Assembly (NCBI GenBank): GCA_017308135.1
Contig: JAFKFM010000007.1
Location: forward strand, 80,001-144,000
Direction: 5' to 3'
Origin: Alphaproteobacteria bacterium
GTDB lineage: Bacteria > Pseudomonadota > Alphaproteobacteria > CACIAM-22H2
DNA: 64,000 nucleotides
In this document: positions 20,763-29,002 of the stretch, in pieces
How positions within the stretch are numbered: the first letter of the stretch is position 1
How the letters are laid out: each line of letters starts with the position of its first letter
Position numbers and translations under genes: made by a program
The notes under the pieces: model-generated
Seen by the model: only the letters and a program-made list of their open reading frames with translations
What the model was told of the DNA's origin: nothing
Database searches by the model: none

Positions 20763-22493
20763 ATGAATTCACGCGCGCCGAGCTTCGCCGAACTTTTCAC
20801 GCCCAAACTCGTCACCATCCTGCGCGAAGGCTACGGACCAGCGCAGTTCCGCAACGATGTGATCGCGGGGCTTACCGTCGCGGTCGTCGCTTTGCCGCTG
20901 TCGATGGCGATCGCCATCGCGTCGGGCGCCACGCCCGCCCAAGGCCTCGTCACCGCCATCGTCGGCGGATTTTTCGTGTCGGCGCTGGGCGGCAGCCGCT
21001 TTCAGATCGGCGGCCCGGCGGGCGCTTTCATCGTGCTGGTCGGCGCCACGATCGCCGAACACGGAATGGATGGCGCGATCCTCGCCGTCCTGCTCTCGGG
21101 CGTGTTGCTGGTGATCGCGGGTTATTTGCGCCTGGGCACCTACGTCAAATTCATTCCCTATCCGGTGACGGTCGGTTTCACCGCCGGCATCGCCGCGATC
21201 ATCTTCGCGAGTCAGATCAAAGATCTTCTGGGCCTGACGCTGGCGGGCGAAGAACCGCGCCCGATCCTCGAGAAGATCCCCGTGCTGTGGGACGCGTTGC
21301 CCACGCTCGACGGCACGACCGTCGCCCTCGCCGTCGCCACCATCGCGATCGCCGAGGGCGTGAAGCGTCTGCGTCCGCATTGGCCGGGTCTGTTGATCGC
21401 GGTGACGGCCGCCGCCGCGGCGACCGCCATTTTTGGTTTGAACGTCGCGACGATCGGCTCGCAGTTCGGCGGCATTCCCGCGTCGTTGCCGATGCCGCAA
21501 TTGCCCGATCTGTCCTGGGCGAAGATCGTCAGCGTGATGCCCGCGGCCGTCGGTTTCGCCGTGCTCGGCGCGATCGAATCGTTGCTGTCGGCCGTGGTGG
21601 CCGACGGCATGACCGGGCGGCGCCATCGCGCCAATTGCGAATTGGTCGGGCAGGGCTTCGCGAATGTCGCAAGCGCCTTGTTCGGCGGGATCTGCGTCAC
21701 CGGCACGATCGCGCGCACGGCGACGAATGTGCGCTCCGGCGCGCATGGGCCCATTGCGGGCATGCTGCATGCGCTGTTCCTGCTCGCCTTCGTGCTGCTC
21801 GCCGCCCCGCTTGCCGCCTATATCCCGCTGGCGGCATTGGCGGGCGTGTTGGCGCTGGTCGCGTGGAACATGGTCGAGAAACACGCTTTCGCCGTGCTGC
21901 TGCGCGCGTCGCCCGGTGATGCGGCGGTGCTGATGTCGACCTTCCTGCTGACCATGTTCCGCGATTTGATCGAAGCGATTGTGGTCGGCTTCGCGCTGGG
22001 CTCGGCGTTGTTCATCCATCGCATGTCGCAGACGACGGCGGTGGCGAGCGAAACGCCTTTCGTGTCGGAGGATCGCGCCGACGACGCGGACGGTACGCGT
22101 CAAGGTTATGACGAGCGCACGGCCAACGATCCCGAGATCGTCGTCTACCGGATCACCGGCGCGTTCTTCTTCGGGGCGGCCGCGTCGATCGGCGCGGTGT
22201 TGGAACGCATCGCTGATACGCATCGTGCGCTGGTCGTGGATTTCGCGGCCGTGCCGTTCGTGGATTCCACGGCCGCGCACACGATCGAAGGCCTGATGCA
22301 CCAAGCCGCGCGGCGGAATGTGAAGCTGGTGATTACGGGGGCATCGCCCGCCGTGCGCCGCGATCTTGCCGCGCATGACATCGCCGCGCCCGCGGTCGCG
22401 TTCGAAGCGTCGATCGAAACGGCCCTAGCCGGTTTGCGGACAGGGCCCTCGGCCGCGATCAGCGCCGGCGAACCGGTACGCGGATCGGCTTGA
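20763..22493 (+). CDS. SulP-family anion transporter with STAS domain
   Basis: A 576-residue inner-membrane transporter. The N-terminal SulP core (about 25-420) has 10 or more hydrophobic segments. It contains the conserved substrate-site region in ALPLSMAIAIASG and GGSRFQIGGPAGAF (about 78-91). A cytoplasmic STAS domain (about 450-560) contains AVPFVDSTAAHTIEGL. SulP proteins carry sulfate, bicarbonate or dicarboxylates; the ion is not decided by sequence. The leader contains a strong hairpin that may affect translation. Confidence 0.94.
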   Translation: MNSRAPSFAELFTPKLVTILREGYGPAQFRNDVIAGLTVAVVALPLSMAIAIASGATPAQGLVTAIVGGFFVSALGGSRFQIGGPAGAFIVLVGATIAEHGMDGAILAVLLSGVLLVIAGYLRLGTYVKFIPYPVTVGFTAGIAAIIFASQIKDLLGLTLAGEEPRPILEKIPVLWDALPTLDGTTVALAVATIAIAEGVKRLRPHWPGLLIAVTAAAAATAIFGLNVATIGSQFGGIPASLPMPQLPDLSWAKIVSVMPAAVGFAVLGAIESLLSAVVADGMTGRRHRANCELVGQGFANVASALFGGICVTGTIARTATNVRSGAHGPIAGMLHALFLLAFVLLAAPLAAYIPLAALAGVLALVAWNMVEKHAFAVLLRASPGDAAVLMSTFLLTMFRDLIEAIVVGFALGSALFIHRMSQTTAVASETPFVSEDRADDADGTRQGYDERTANDPEIVVYRITGAFFFGAAASIGAVLERIADTHRALVVDFAAVPFVDSTAAHTIEGLMHQAARRNVKLVITGASPAVRRDLAAHDIAAPAVAFEASIETALAGLRTGPSAAISAGEPVRGSA

Positions 22494-22593
22494 GAACCGG
22501 TGGCGGCGCGCCCAGATCGGCAATGGCCTCGCCGAGCTGTTTCAGCGCTTCGAGCACCCGGTCGAGAAGCTTCAGCTGGAAAATCTGGCTCAT
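22459..22593 (-). CDS. small ORF, 44 residues, unknown
   Basis: The frame begins with ATG at 22593 behind AAGGGGA, a strong ribosome site 6 nt upstream, and runs 44 codons. The product has an amphipathic helix (QIFQLKLLDRVLEALKQLG, about 3-21) and a Pro/Arg-rich basic tail ending RRR. It overlaps the last 35 bases of the SulP gene in antisense. It might be a small membrane-surface protein; coding status is unproven. Confidence 0.4.
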   Translation of the reverse strand: MSQIFQLKLLDRVLEALKQLGEAIADLGAPPPVLKPIRVPVRRR

Positions 22594-22659
22594 GGCTTTC
22601 CCCTTGCGAGGACCTTTCGCCATCGAGCTTAAGCCCGCGTGAAACGCGCGTCTAGCGCG

Positions 22660-23568
22660 TCATAAATGCGGGCGCATCTCCTCCGGCGCGGACGCGGCGG
22701 TTCCGCTGCGCAGTATTTTGATCGTGGCTGCGACTTCCTCGTTCGCGAAACCCGCCGCCTCGGCTTTCGTCAGCCAGTCATCGACGAGGGTCGGCAGCGC
22801 CGTATTCAGGCCAAGCCGTTCCGAGGTCAGCAGAATACGCCGGACGGCCGGTGTGGAAATACGCAGTGGGCTTTCGGTGATGCGAAAATCGCCCGAGGCG
22901 ATCACCCGACCCTCGTGCTCGAAAAAAGCGCCGAAGCTCGGCGAGATCGCGTTGACGAGTTTTCCGTAGATCGCGACGTCGATCCCGACGGATTCCGCGA
23001 TCCTGGCGCCATGCAGGAACCCGGCGAATGCGCCGTAAACATAGGACAGGGTGGAAAGATCCATCGCCGCAGCCGCGCCGATATCCTCGCCAAGATGCAC
23101 GATGTTGCCGGCGAGGATTTTCAGCGATGGCTGCGCCTCGGCGAAAGCGGAATGCGGGCCGGAGACGAGGATCGGTGTGTTGTCCTGCCCCATTTGGCTG
23201 GGTGCGGCCTGAATCGCGCCGTCGAGGTAGCGGCCGCCATAACCGCGGATCAACGCGTCGATGCGCCGCGCGTCGTCGGGACTGCCGGTGCCGAGATTGA
23301 CGATAAGGCGCCCCCGCGACGCGGCGGCGAAGCCCGCGCCGGTCGCGATCGCTTCGACCGCGTCGTAGTCGTAAACGCACACGAGCGTCACCGGGCTTGC
23401 GGAAATCGCCGCCGCGGGCGTCGCGGCAAACGCCGCACCCCGCTGGACAAGCGGTTCCGCTTTCGCAGGGCTGCGGTTCCAGAGGCTCACGCGTTTTCCG
23501 GCCTTTAGCGCCAAATCCGCAAGCGCCAATCCCATGGGCCCAAGTCCGATTACCGTCACATCGCTCAT
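22660..23568 (-). CDS. imine-reductase-like NAD(P)-dependent oxidoreductase
   Basis: A 302-residue protein of the beta-hydroxyacid dehydrogenase superfamily. The Rossmann motif is GLGPMG (8-13), and WNRSPAK (30-36) suggests NADP preference. The catalytic Lys of 3-hydroxyisobutyrate dehydrogenases is absent at its usual place. The corresponding segment reads GEDIGAAAAMDLS (160-172), with Asp170, which is the imine-reductase pattern. The segment after it (YVYGAFAGFLHGARI) also fits these dimeric enzymes, which reduce cyclic imines. The gene is divergent from an HxlR regulator and may be induced through it. The natural substrate is unknown. Confidence 0.82.
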   Translation of the reverse strand: MSDVTVIGLGPMGLALADLALKAGKRVSLWNRSPAKAEPLVQRGAAFAATPAAAISASPVTLVCVYDYDAVEAIATGAGFAAASRGRLIVNLGTGSPDDARRIDALIRGYGGRYLDGAIQAAPSQMGQDNTPILVSGPHSAFAEAQPSLKILAGNIVHLGEDIGAAAAMDLSTLSYVYGAFAGFLHGARIAESVGIDVAIYGKLVNAISPSFGAFFEHEGRVIASGDFRITESPLRISTPAVRRILLTSERLGLNTALPTLVDDWLTKAEAAGFANEEVAATIKILRSGTAASAPEEMRPHL

Positions 23569-23628
23569 TCTCGAAGTTCCTTTCCGAGGTTCTGGCGATA
23601 AGCTGGCGATCCGCTATATATTCATCAA

Positions 23629-23657
23629 GTACCGACTATTTTGTCAGGTACATACCT
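23629..23657. promoter_or_regulatory. inverted repeats in the HxlR divergent promoter
   Basis: GTACC (23629-23633) and GGTAC (23647-23651) form an inverted repeat with 13 nt between. AGGTA-CA-TACCT (23646-23657) forms a second, tighter one. The pair lies just before the HxlR start at 23669 and within 90 bp of the divergent gene. HxlR/DUF24 regulators bind such repeats. Confidence 0.5.
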
Positions 23658-23668
23658 TTAGGTAAGTG

Positions 23669-24025
23669 ATGGAGCGATCCCGGAAAAAGAAGCGGTTGCC
23701 CAACTACGATTGCGGCATCGGGCCCGCCTTCGCCGTGGTCGGCGGAAAATGGAAAGCCGCCATTCTTTGGGAACTCGCCGGCGGGCCGCTGCGCTTCGGG
23801 GCGCTTCGCCGCCGGGTGCCGGGCGTGACCGAGAAAATGTTGATCCAGCAATTGCGCGAACTCGAACGCGACCAACTCGTCACGCGCACGGTCTTCCACG
23901 AAGTTCCGCCGCGGGTCGAGTATGCCCTCACCGCGTGGGGCGTCCGTCTCAACGCGGCGTTGATGCCGATCTGCGACTGGGGCGACGCTTACGCGCGCGC
24001 GACGGGGCGCATCACGGCGGCGTGA
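23669..24025 (+). CDS. HxlR-family transcriptional regulator
   Basis: A 118-residue winged-helix protein of the HxlR/DUF24 family. CGIGPAFAVVGGKWKAAILW (about 14-33) has the Cys near the N-terminus that senses electrophiles or oxidants in several family members. RFGALRRRVPGVTEKMLIQQ (about 41-60) is the DNA-reading part. The ATG at 23669 directly follows a GTG codon in frame, and either could start. It probably controls the divergent imine-reductase-like gene. Confidence 0.92.
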   Translation: MERSRKKKRLPNYDCGIGPAFAVVGGKWKAAILWELAGGPLRFGALRRRVPGVTEKMLIQQLRELERDQLVTRTVFHEVPPRVEYALTAWGVRLNAALMPICDWGDAYARATGRITAA

Positions 24026-24043
24026 TCGCGCTTGCGGAGAATT

Positions 24044-24382
24044 TCAGTGCAAGCCGCCGCTGAAGGCGGCGGGCTTGGGCTTGTAACCGCCGCCGCCGAA
24101 CTTGCCGAACATGCGCTGCACGTCCGGGTGATCGACCGGGCCGTTCTCGGCATCGGGCAGCAAATTCTGCTCGCTGACATAGGCCTGATATGGCCCCTCG
24201 CGCTCGTTCAGCGCGTAGAGGTGATAGAAGGGCTGATCCTTGCGCGGGCGCAATTCGGCCGGGATCGAGCGATACCATTCCTCGGTATTCGCGAAGACGG
24301 GATCGACGTCGAACACCACGCCCCGGAACGGGTAGACGCGGTGGCGGACGATCTGGCCGATTTGGAATTTGGCGCTGCGCAT
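24044..24382 (-). CDS. hspQ: heat shock protein HspQ
   Basis: A 112-residue protein with the YccV/HspQ pattern: FQIGQIVRHRVYPFRGVVFD (about 6-25), PFYHLYAL (about 51-58), and AYVSEQNLLPD (about 67-77). HspQ is a hemimethylated-DNA-binding-like fold that in enterobacteria acts as specificity factor of the Lon protease and in heat response. The C-terminal 30 residues are Gly/Lys-rich. It converges on the HxlR gene with 18 bp between. Confidence 0.92.
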   Translation of the reverse strand: MRSAKFQIGQIVRHRVYPFRGVVFDVDPVFANTEEWYRSIPAELRPRKDQPFYHLYALNEREGPYQAYVSEQNLLPDAENGPVDHPDVQRMFGKFGGGGYKPKPAAFSGGLH

Positions 24383-24440
24383 GGGAGGCGGATTTTATTC
24401 GCGGTTGCGCGGCGATCAAGCCTTTCGAACTGCCGAAAAA

Positions 24441-25205
24441 TCAGGCGAATTTCGCCTTGCTGGCGTTGCGCAAGGCAAGGTTCATCGACGAGCGCAGCGC
24501 CCCTTCCTCGCCCGGCGGGGTCCACACCCGCACGGTCAGCGTCACGTTGTCGGCCGAATATTTCGACACGATCACTTCCGGGGGCGGTTCCTTCAGCGAA
24601 CGCGGATCGCCGGCGGCGAGCGACAGCACCTTGGCGAAGGCGGCGTTGATGTCGACCTCGTCGGGCACGGTCACTTCGAAGTCGAGGCGCTTGGCGTTGT
24701 AGCTGGAATGGTTGACGACCTTGTCGCCCCAGATTTTGCCGTTGGGCACCAGCACGCGGATATTGTCGTCGGTGCGCAGATCGGTGACGAACAGATCGAT
24801 CGCTTCGACCTTGCCGGTGACGCCGCCCGCGTCGATGCGGTCGCCCACGCGATAGGGGCGGAACAGCAGCAGCATCACGCCCGCCGCGAGATTCGACAGC
24901 GTGCCTTGCAGGGCCAAGCCGACGGCCAAGCCGGCGGCGCCGAAGACCGCGATCAGGCTCGCCGTCTGCACGCCGAATTGCGACAGCACCGCAAGGACGA
25001 CGACCGTCAGGATCAAATAGCGCACGAGGCTGCCGAGGAAGCGCGCGAGCGTGAGCTCGACCTTGCCGACTTGGCTCAGCGTGCGCTCGACCAGACGCTG
25101 GGCGATGCCCGCGACCCAGGAACCGACGACCAGAAGGACGACGCCGAACAGGAAGGGCGGGCCGTAGAGCAGGACCATTTCATTGAGCTGATTGAGGAAA
25201 TTCAT
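24441..25205 (-). CDS. small-conductance mechanosensitive channel (MscS family)
   Basis: A 254-residue channel of the short MscS type. Three hydrophobic segments are seen (about 13-33, 58-78, 84-115). The pore helix has the Ala/Gly pattern FGAAGLAVGLALQGTLSNLAAG (positions about 88-109). The beta domain begins with PYRVGDRI. MscS opens under membrane tension and releases solutes on osmotic downshock. The length is slightly below E. coli MscS (286). Confidence 0.95.
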   Translation of the reverse strand: MNFLNQLNEMVLLYGPPFLFGVVLLVVGSWVAGIAQRLVERTLSQVGKVELTLARFLGSLVRYLILTVVVLAVLSQFGVQTASLIAVFGAAGLAVGLALQGTLSNLAAGVMLLLFRPYRVGDRIDAGGVTGKVEAIDLFVTDLRTDDNIRVLVPNGKIWGDKVVNHSSYNAKRLDFEVTVPDEVDINAAFAKVLSLAAGDPRSLKEPPPEVIVSKYSADNVTLTVRVWTPPGEEGALRSSMNLALRNASKAKFA

Positions 25206-25319
25206 GACCCGGCCCCTTTTTTGCGGCGTATTTGACGCGACCAGGAATGGCGCCCCGCCGCGTTCAAGTCAAGTTTATCCCGAGACGGCGCCCCGGGGGC
25301 GGGGTGTAGGATCGGACCC

Positions 25320-25679
25320 ATGGCGGCATCTTCCGGCAAGCCCGCATCCAAGCCCGACCCGGCCGCGAAAAAGCCGCCGCCGGCCAAGGGGAAGGCCGCC
25401 CCCGCACCCGACAAGAAAGACGATGCCGCCAAGGCGCCGGCGGCGCCCAAATCCGTCCTGCAACGCTATCGGATGTTCCTGTTCGCGGGCCTCGGCACGG
25501 CGATGCTGGTGACATTGGCGACCGCCGCATGGGTCGTCTATTTCCGCGCACCCGTCGAAATCGATCCGCCGGCCCCGCCGCCGCCCGCGTTGAAGCCGAC
25601 CCCGCCCACGGTGGTGCGCGAAGGCGATCTCGACGACGATTTGTGGCGGCGGATGGGCATACGCCCGAACGGGAATTAA
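25320..25679 (+). CDS. single-span membrane protein with Ala/Pro/Lys-rich N-terminus
   Basis: A 119-residue protein of unknown function. Residues 1-45 are a low-complexity Lys/Ala/Pro tail, likely cytoplasmic. One transmembrane helix (MFLFAGLGTAMLVTLATAAW, about 52-71) follows, then a short Pro-rich periplasmic part ending near RMGIRPNGN. No known domain is visible. The stop codon overlaps that of the gamma-glutamyltransferase gene by 4 nt (TTAA). Confidence 0.65.
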   Translation: MAASSGKPASKPDPAAKKPPPAKGKAAPAPDKKDDAAKAPAAPKSVLQRYRMFLFAGLGTAMLVTLATAAWVVYFRAPVEIDPPAPPPPALKPTPPTVVREGDLDDDLWRRMGIRPNGN

Positions 25680-27478
25680 TCGCCCAGCGCTTCGCCTTCG
25701 CGGCGCGGATCGGCCCCGCCCACAAGGCGCGTCTGGCCTTGGCGGCGAACGACTTGGATCAGGCTCAACCCGCTGGTCTGGTGGTTGAGCGAAACCTCGT
25801 GGCCCAGCGCTTTGAGATCGGCGGCGAGATTGACGAGGGGCGTGTCGCGTTCCAGCTCGATCGTGCCGTTGTTCATGCTGACCGCATGGGGCAAAGCGAC
25901 CGCGCGCTGCGCGTCCATGTTCCAATCGATCGACGCGACCAGCGTCTGCACGACATAGGGGATGATGCGCGGGCCGCCGGGCGAGCCCAAAGCCGCGACC
26001 AGGCGGCTTTCGCGGTCGAGCACGATGGTCGGCGCCATCGACGAGCGCGGGCGCTTGCCCGGTTCGACGCGGTTGATATTGGGCACATCGCCGTCGCGCG
26101 GGCGAAGTGCGAAATCGGTCATCTGGTTGTTCAGCAGGAAGCCGCGCGTCATCACGTAGCTGCCGAAGGCGCGCTCGATCGACGTGGTGAAGGCGATCGC
26201 GTTGCCGGCGACGTCGACGACCGACAAATGCGACGTCGCGGGAAGCTCGCTCAGCGTATCGGCGGCACGGCTGGCGCGCGTGGCGATACGGCCCGGCTCC
26301 GCGCGGCCCGACGCGCGCTCGGCGCTCACCAGCTTGGCGCGGCCCGCGAGATATTTGCGGTCGGTCAAGCGGTCGACCGGAATCTGCTCGAACTCCGGAT
26401 CGGCGAGGTAGCGGTTGCGGTCGGCGAAGGCGAGCTTGGTCGCTTCCGCGATCAGGTGGATCGCCGGGGCCGAGTTGGGCTGCAGCCCGCGCAGGTCGAA
26501 ACGCTCCAGGATCGTCATCGCCTGGAGAACCGCGATGCCGCCCGACGAAGGCGGGCCCATGCCGCAGATCTTCAGCTGGCGATAGGGCCCGCACACCGCT
26601 TCGCGCTTCAAGGCGCGATAGTTCTTGAGATCGTCGGCGGTGAGCTTGCCGCCCTTGCCGGTTTCGCGCACGGCCTTGGCGACCGCGCGGGCAAGGCCGC
26701 CATTGTAGAAAGCTTGCGCGCCGCCATTGGCGATCACGCGGAAGGTTTCGGCGAGATCGGGATTTGTGAGCCGCGTGCCCGCCGGCTTGGGATTGCCGTC
26801 GGCGTCGAAGAAATAGGCGCGCGTCGCGGCGAATTCCTTCAGTTGCGGCGTATCGGCGATCTGCTTGGCCAAACGCGGCGAGATCGGGAACCCGTCGAGC
26901 GCCAAGCGCATCGCCGGTTCGAACAGCCGCGCCCAAGGCAGACGGCCATGTTCGTCATGCGCCAGTTCCAGCATGCGCAGAACGCCGGGCACGCCGACCG
27001 CATGGCCGCCGAGTGCGGCTTCGTTGAACGCGAGCGGCTTGCCCTCGGCATCCAGGAACATGTCGGCGGTGGCTTTGGCCGGCGCGGTTTCGCGCCCATC
27101 ATAGGCGTCGATACGTTTGCGCTCCGCGCCGTAATGCAGCAGGAACCCGCCGCCGCCGATCCCGGAGCTTTGCGGCTCGACCAGCGTCAGCACCATCTGC
27201 ATGGCGATCGCGGCGTCGACCGCCGAACCGCCTTGACGCAGGATCTGCCGCCCGGCATCGGCCGCCAGCGGATTGGCCGCGACGACCATCTGACGGTCGG
27301 CCGTGACGGCGACGCGCGGGGCGGCGATCGCGGCGGTGCCTTCGGGGGCACGCGGTACGGGCGCTTGCGCGACGGCGGAAACGCTCGTGGCGACGATGAC
27401 CGAAAATGCGAATAGGCGCGCGCCGTGCCCAAGGGCACGCGCGAGATCAAAACCACGCGCGCGGCGGATATCGGGCAC
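25676..27478 (-). CDS. ggt: gamma-glutamyltransferase
   Basis: A 600-residue periplasmic enzyme with an N-terminal signal peptide (hydrophobic core about 21-36). The proenzyme cuts itself before the catalytic Thr in LPATSHLSVVD (about 413-423), giving large and small subunits. The glutathione-binding Arg is in YDGRETAP (about 125-132), and GSPGGPRII (about 513-521) is the small-subunit glycine loop. It splits the gamma-glutamyl bond of glutathione and transfers or hydrolyses it. The start is a GTG with GAGG 7 nt upstream. A second family member is encoded at 30377. Confidence 0.94.
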   Translation of the reverse strand: MPDIRRARGFDLARALGHGARLFAFSVIVATSVSAVAQAPVPRAPEGTAAIAAPRVAVTADRQMVVAANPLAADAGRQILRQGGSAVDAAIAMQMVLTLVEPQSSGIGGGGFLLHYGAERKRIDAYDGRETAPAKATADMFLDAEGKPLAFNEAALGGHAVGVPGVLRMLELAHDEHGRLPWARLFEPAMRLALDGFPISPRLAKQIADTPQLKEFAATRAYFFDADGNPKPAGTRLTNPDLAETFRVIANGGAQAFYNGGLARAVAKAVRETGKGGKLTADDLKNYRALKREAVCGPYRQLKICGMGPPSSGGIAVLQAMTILERFDLRGLQPNSAPAIHLIAEATKLAFADRNRYLADPEFEQIPVDRLTDRKYLAGRAKLVSAERASGRAEPGRIATRASRAADTLSELPATSHLSVVDVAGNAIAFTTSIERAFGSYVMTRGFLLNNQMTDFALRPRDGDVPNINRVEPGKRPRSSMAPTIVLDRESRLVAALGSPGGPRIIPYVVQTLVASIDWNMDAQRAVALPHAVSMNNGTIELERDTPLVNLAADLKALGHEVSLNHQTSGLSLIQVVRRQGQTRLVGGADPRREGEALGD

Positions 27479-27586
27479 GGGCGACCTCGTCAGACGGCCG
27501 GTTTTGCGGCCGGAACACGCGAAGCCGGTAATTTAGGCGCCCGCCCCGGGGCCTAGCAAGAGACGAGTCGCGGATTTCCGGGCGAT

Positions 27587-28195
27587 TTAAGCGGTTCCCG
27601 CACCGGTTTCGGCGCCCACGGTCGTCAGTGAACGGTGGATGCAGATTTGTTCGCGTCCGCCGCCGCTGGTCATGCCGGCGCGGAACCGTCCGCCGCGCGA
27701 CGTCGCCTCGGGCAAATGGACGACATAGGCCGGGCAATCCAGCTCGCGCGCGAGTTTGTCCAAGGCGCCGACCAGCGCTTGGGCGGGGATATCGCCGTCG
27801 ATCAGGTCCATGGCGACGAGATTGTCGATCGTCAGGCGGCGTCCGGTGCGCAGATCGGGTTCGACCGCGAAGCTGCACAGCGCGTGCAGATAGCCGCGCT
27901 GATCTTCGACGCCCAGAAGCCCGCGTTGGGCGGGCCCGGGCGCGGTCTTGCGCGGCGCCTTCGTTCCCGGCGGCTTGGCGCCCAAGGCCGCCGCGAAACG
28001 CAGCCATGCCGCCAGTGTCAGATGCCCGGCGGCAAGCCGCGCCAACGGAAAGGCGCGCAGCACGTCGCGCCCGGTCAAACGCCGCACGCCGTAGTTTCGC
28101 CCGCCGTCATTGGCGGCTTGCGGGGCGATGACCGGATCGCGGGCGGAACGGGCGAATTCCTTCAGCATGCGCGCCAGCGTGCCAAAGCCGGGCAT
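27587..28195 (-). CDS. unknown protein with an FNR box at its start (possibly GNAT-like)
   Basis: I do not recognise this 202-residue protein with certainty. Residues 95-165 (GYLHALCSFAVEPDLRTG, then LTIDNLVAMDL and a helix before CPAYVVHLPE) have the strand-helix rhythm of GNAT acetyltransferases. The Q/RxxGxG/A acetyl-CoA loop is not clear. The N-terminal 80 residues are basic and Ala-rich. Two ATG codons are possible: 28195, and 28168 in the same frame. Neither has a good ribosome site. A perfect FNR site lies at 28204-28217, so the gene is probably oxygen-regulated. Confidence 0.7.
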   Translation of the reverse strand: MPGFGTLARMLKEFARSARDPVIAPQAANDGGRNYGVRRLTGRDVLRAFPLARLAAGHLTLAAWLRFAAALGAKPPGTKAPRKTAPGPAQRGLLGVEDQRGYLHALCSFAVEPDLRTGRRLTIDNLVAMDLIDGDIPAQALVGALDKLARELDCPAYVVHLPEATSRGGRFRAGMTSGGGREQICIHRSLTTVGAETGAGTA

Positions 28196-28203
28196 GCCGG
28201 TCT

Positions 28204-28217
28204 TTGATTCAAATCAA
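28204..28217. promoter_or_regulatory. perfect FNR/FixK box
   Basis: TTGATTCAAATCAA fits TTGAT-N4-ATCAA at every fixed position. It overlaps the stop codon of the DUF6134 gene and lies 9 bp upstream of the start of the next gene on the minus strand. An FNR-type regulator is encoded 0.8 kb away at 29003. If it activates from -41.5 on the minus strand, the RNA would start near 28169, next to the internal ATG at 28168. Confidence 0.75.
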
Positions 28218-28834
28218 CGTGCGGCGGAGGCCGCCATATCGCGGCGGACGTAATCGATCCGCGCGCCGCGCGCCGAGAACGACAAGCCTGTCCAATCGCC
28301 GCCGGGACCGTAGACAAGATCGGCTTCCAGATCGCCCGCCAAGCGATAGCGCGTGCCGTTGGCATCGGCCGCCAGCGCCATGGCCGAAACGTCGATCAGC
28401 TTGCCGCTTTGCGTGTCGAGCAGCGGCGAACGCATCACCTTCTCGCGGTTCCAATAGCTGGTCGGCACCGTCTCGGCCGGGGCGTCATAGCGGCCGCCGC
28501 TGCCGTCGATCGCAAGCCCCGCATCGGTCGCGCGGGCGCTGACTTGGGTGCGCGTGCCGTTGTCGTCGGTGCGCGCGTCGAGCGAAACGAGGCGCCCCTC
28601 GCGCCACAATTCCGTGCTGCGATGGGTGTAGCGATAGACCGTCACGAAGGCCAAGCGCACGGCCATATCGATTTCGATCGTGGCGCGGGTTTCGGTGCCG
28701 TCGCGCTCGATCGTCACGCGATGCTTGCCGATGGGTGCGCCATCGCGCAACACGTCGAATTCCAGCGTCGGCGGGGCGGCGGCGGCGGGCCAGGACAGCA
28801 CCAGGGCCGCGAAAAGGGCGAGAAGTCTGGACAT
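28214..28834 (-). CDS. DUF6134 family exported protein
   Basis: A 206-residue protein with a Sec signal peptide (cleavage likely after WPAAA, about 19). The mature part is a beta-rich domain with FDVLRDGAPIGKHRVTIE (about 26-43), VYRYTHRSTELWREG (about 66-80) and a C-terminal DLVYGPGGDWTGLSF. This matches the DUF6134 pattern common in alphaproteobacteria; the function is unknown. It is probably periplasmic. It lies upstream of the FNR-boxed gene on the same strand. Confidence 0.78.
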   Translation of the reverse strand: MSRLLALFAALVLSWPAAAAPPTLEFDVLRDGAPIGKHRVTIERDGTETRATIEIDMAVRLAFVTVYRYTHRSTELWREGRLVSLDARTDDNGTRTQVSARATDAGLAIDGSGGRYDAPAETVPTSYWNREKVMRSPLLDTQSGKLIDVSAMALAADANGTRYRLAGDLEADLVYGPGGDWTGLSFSARGARIDYVRRDMAASAAR

Positions 28835-29002
28835 TTCCGGCTGTATACGCCGCCGCCGGGCCGGAAGATCAACGCCGCCGCGTGATTTTGGGATTTCAAC
28901 GGTTTGGCGCCGGATTTGCGGCGCCCGGCCGGGCTTGCGCGACGCCCCCTGGCGGGTCCAATATCTCCGACGAATTTACGTGGATTGAGTGGGGGATTCC
29001 AG

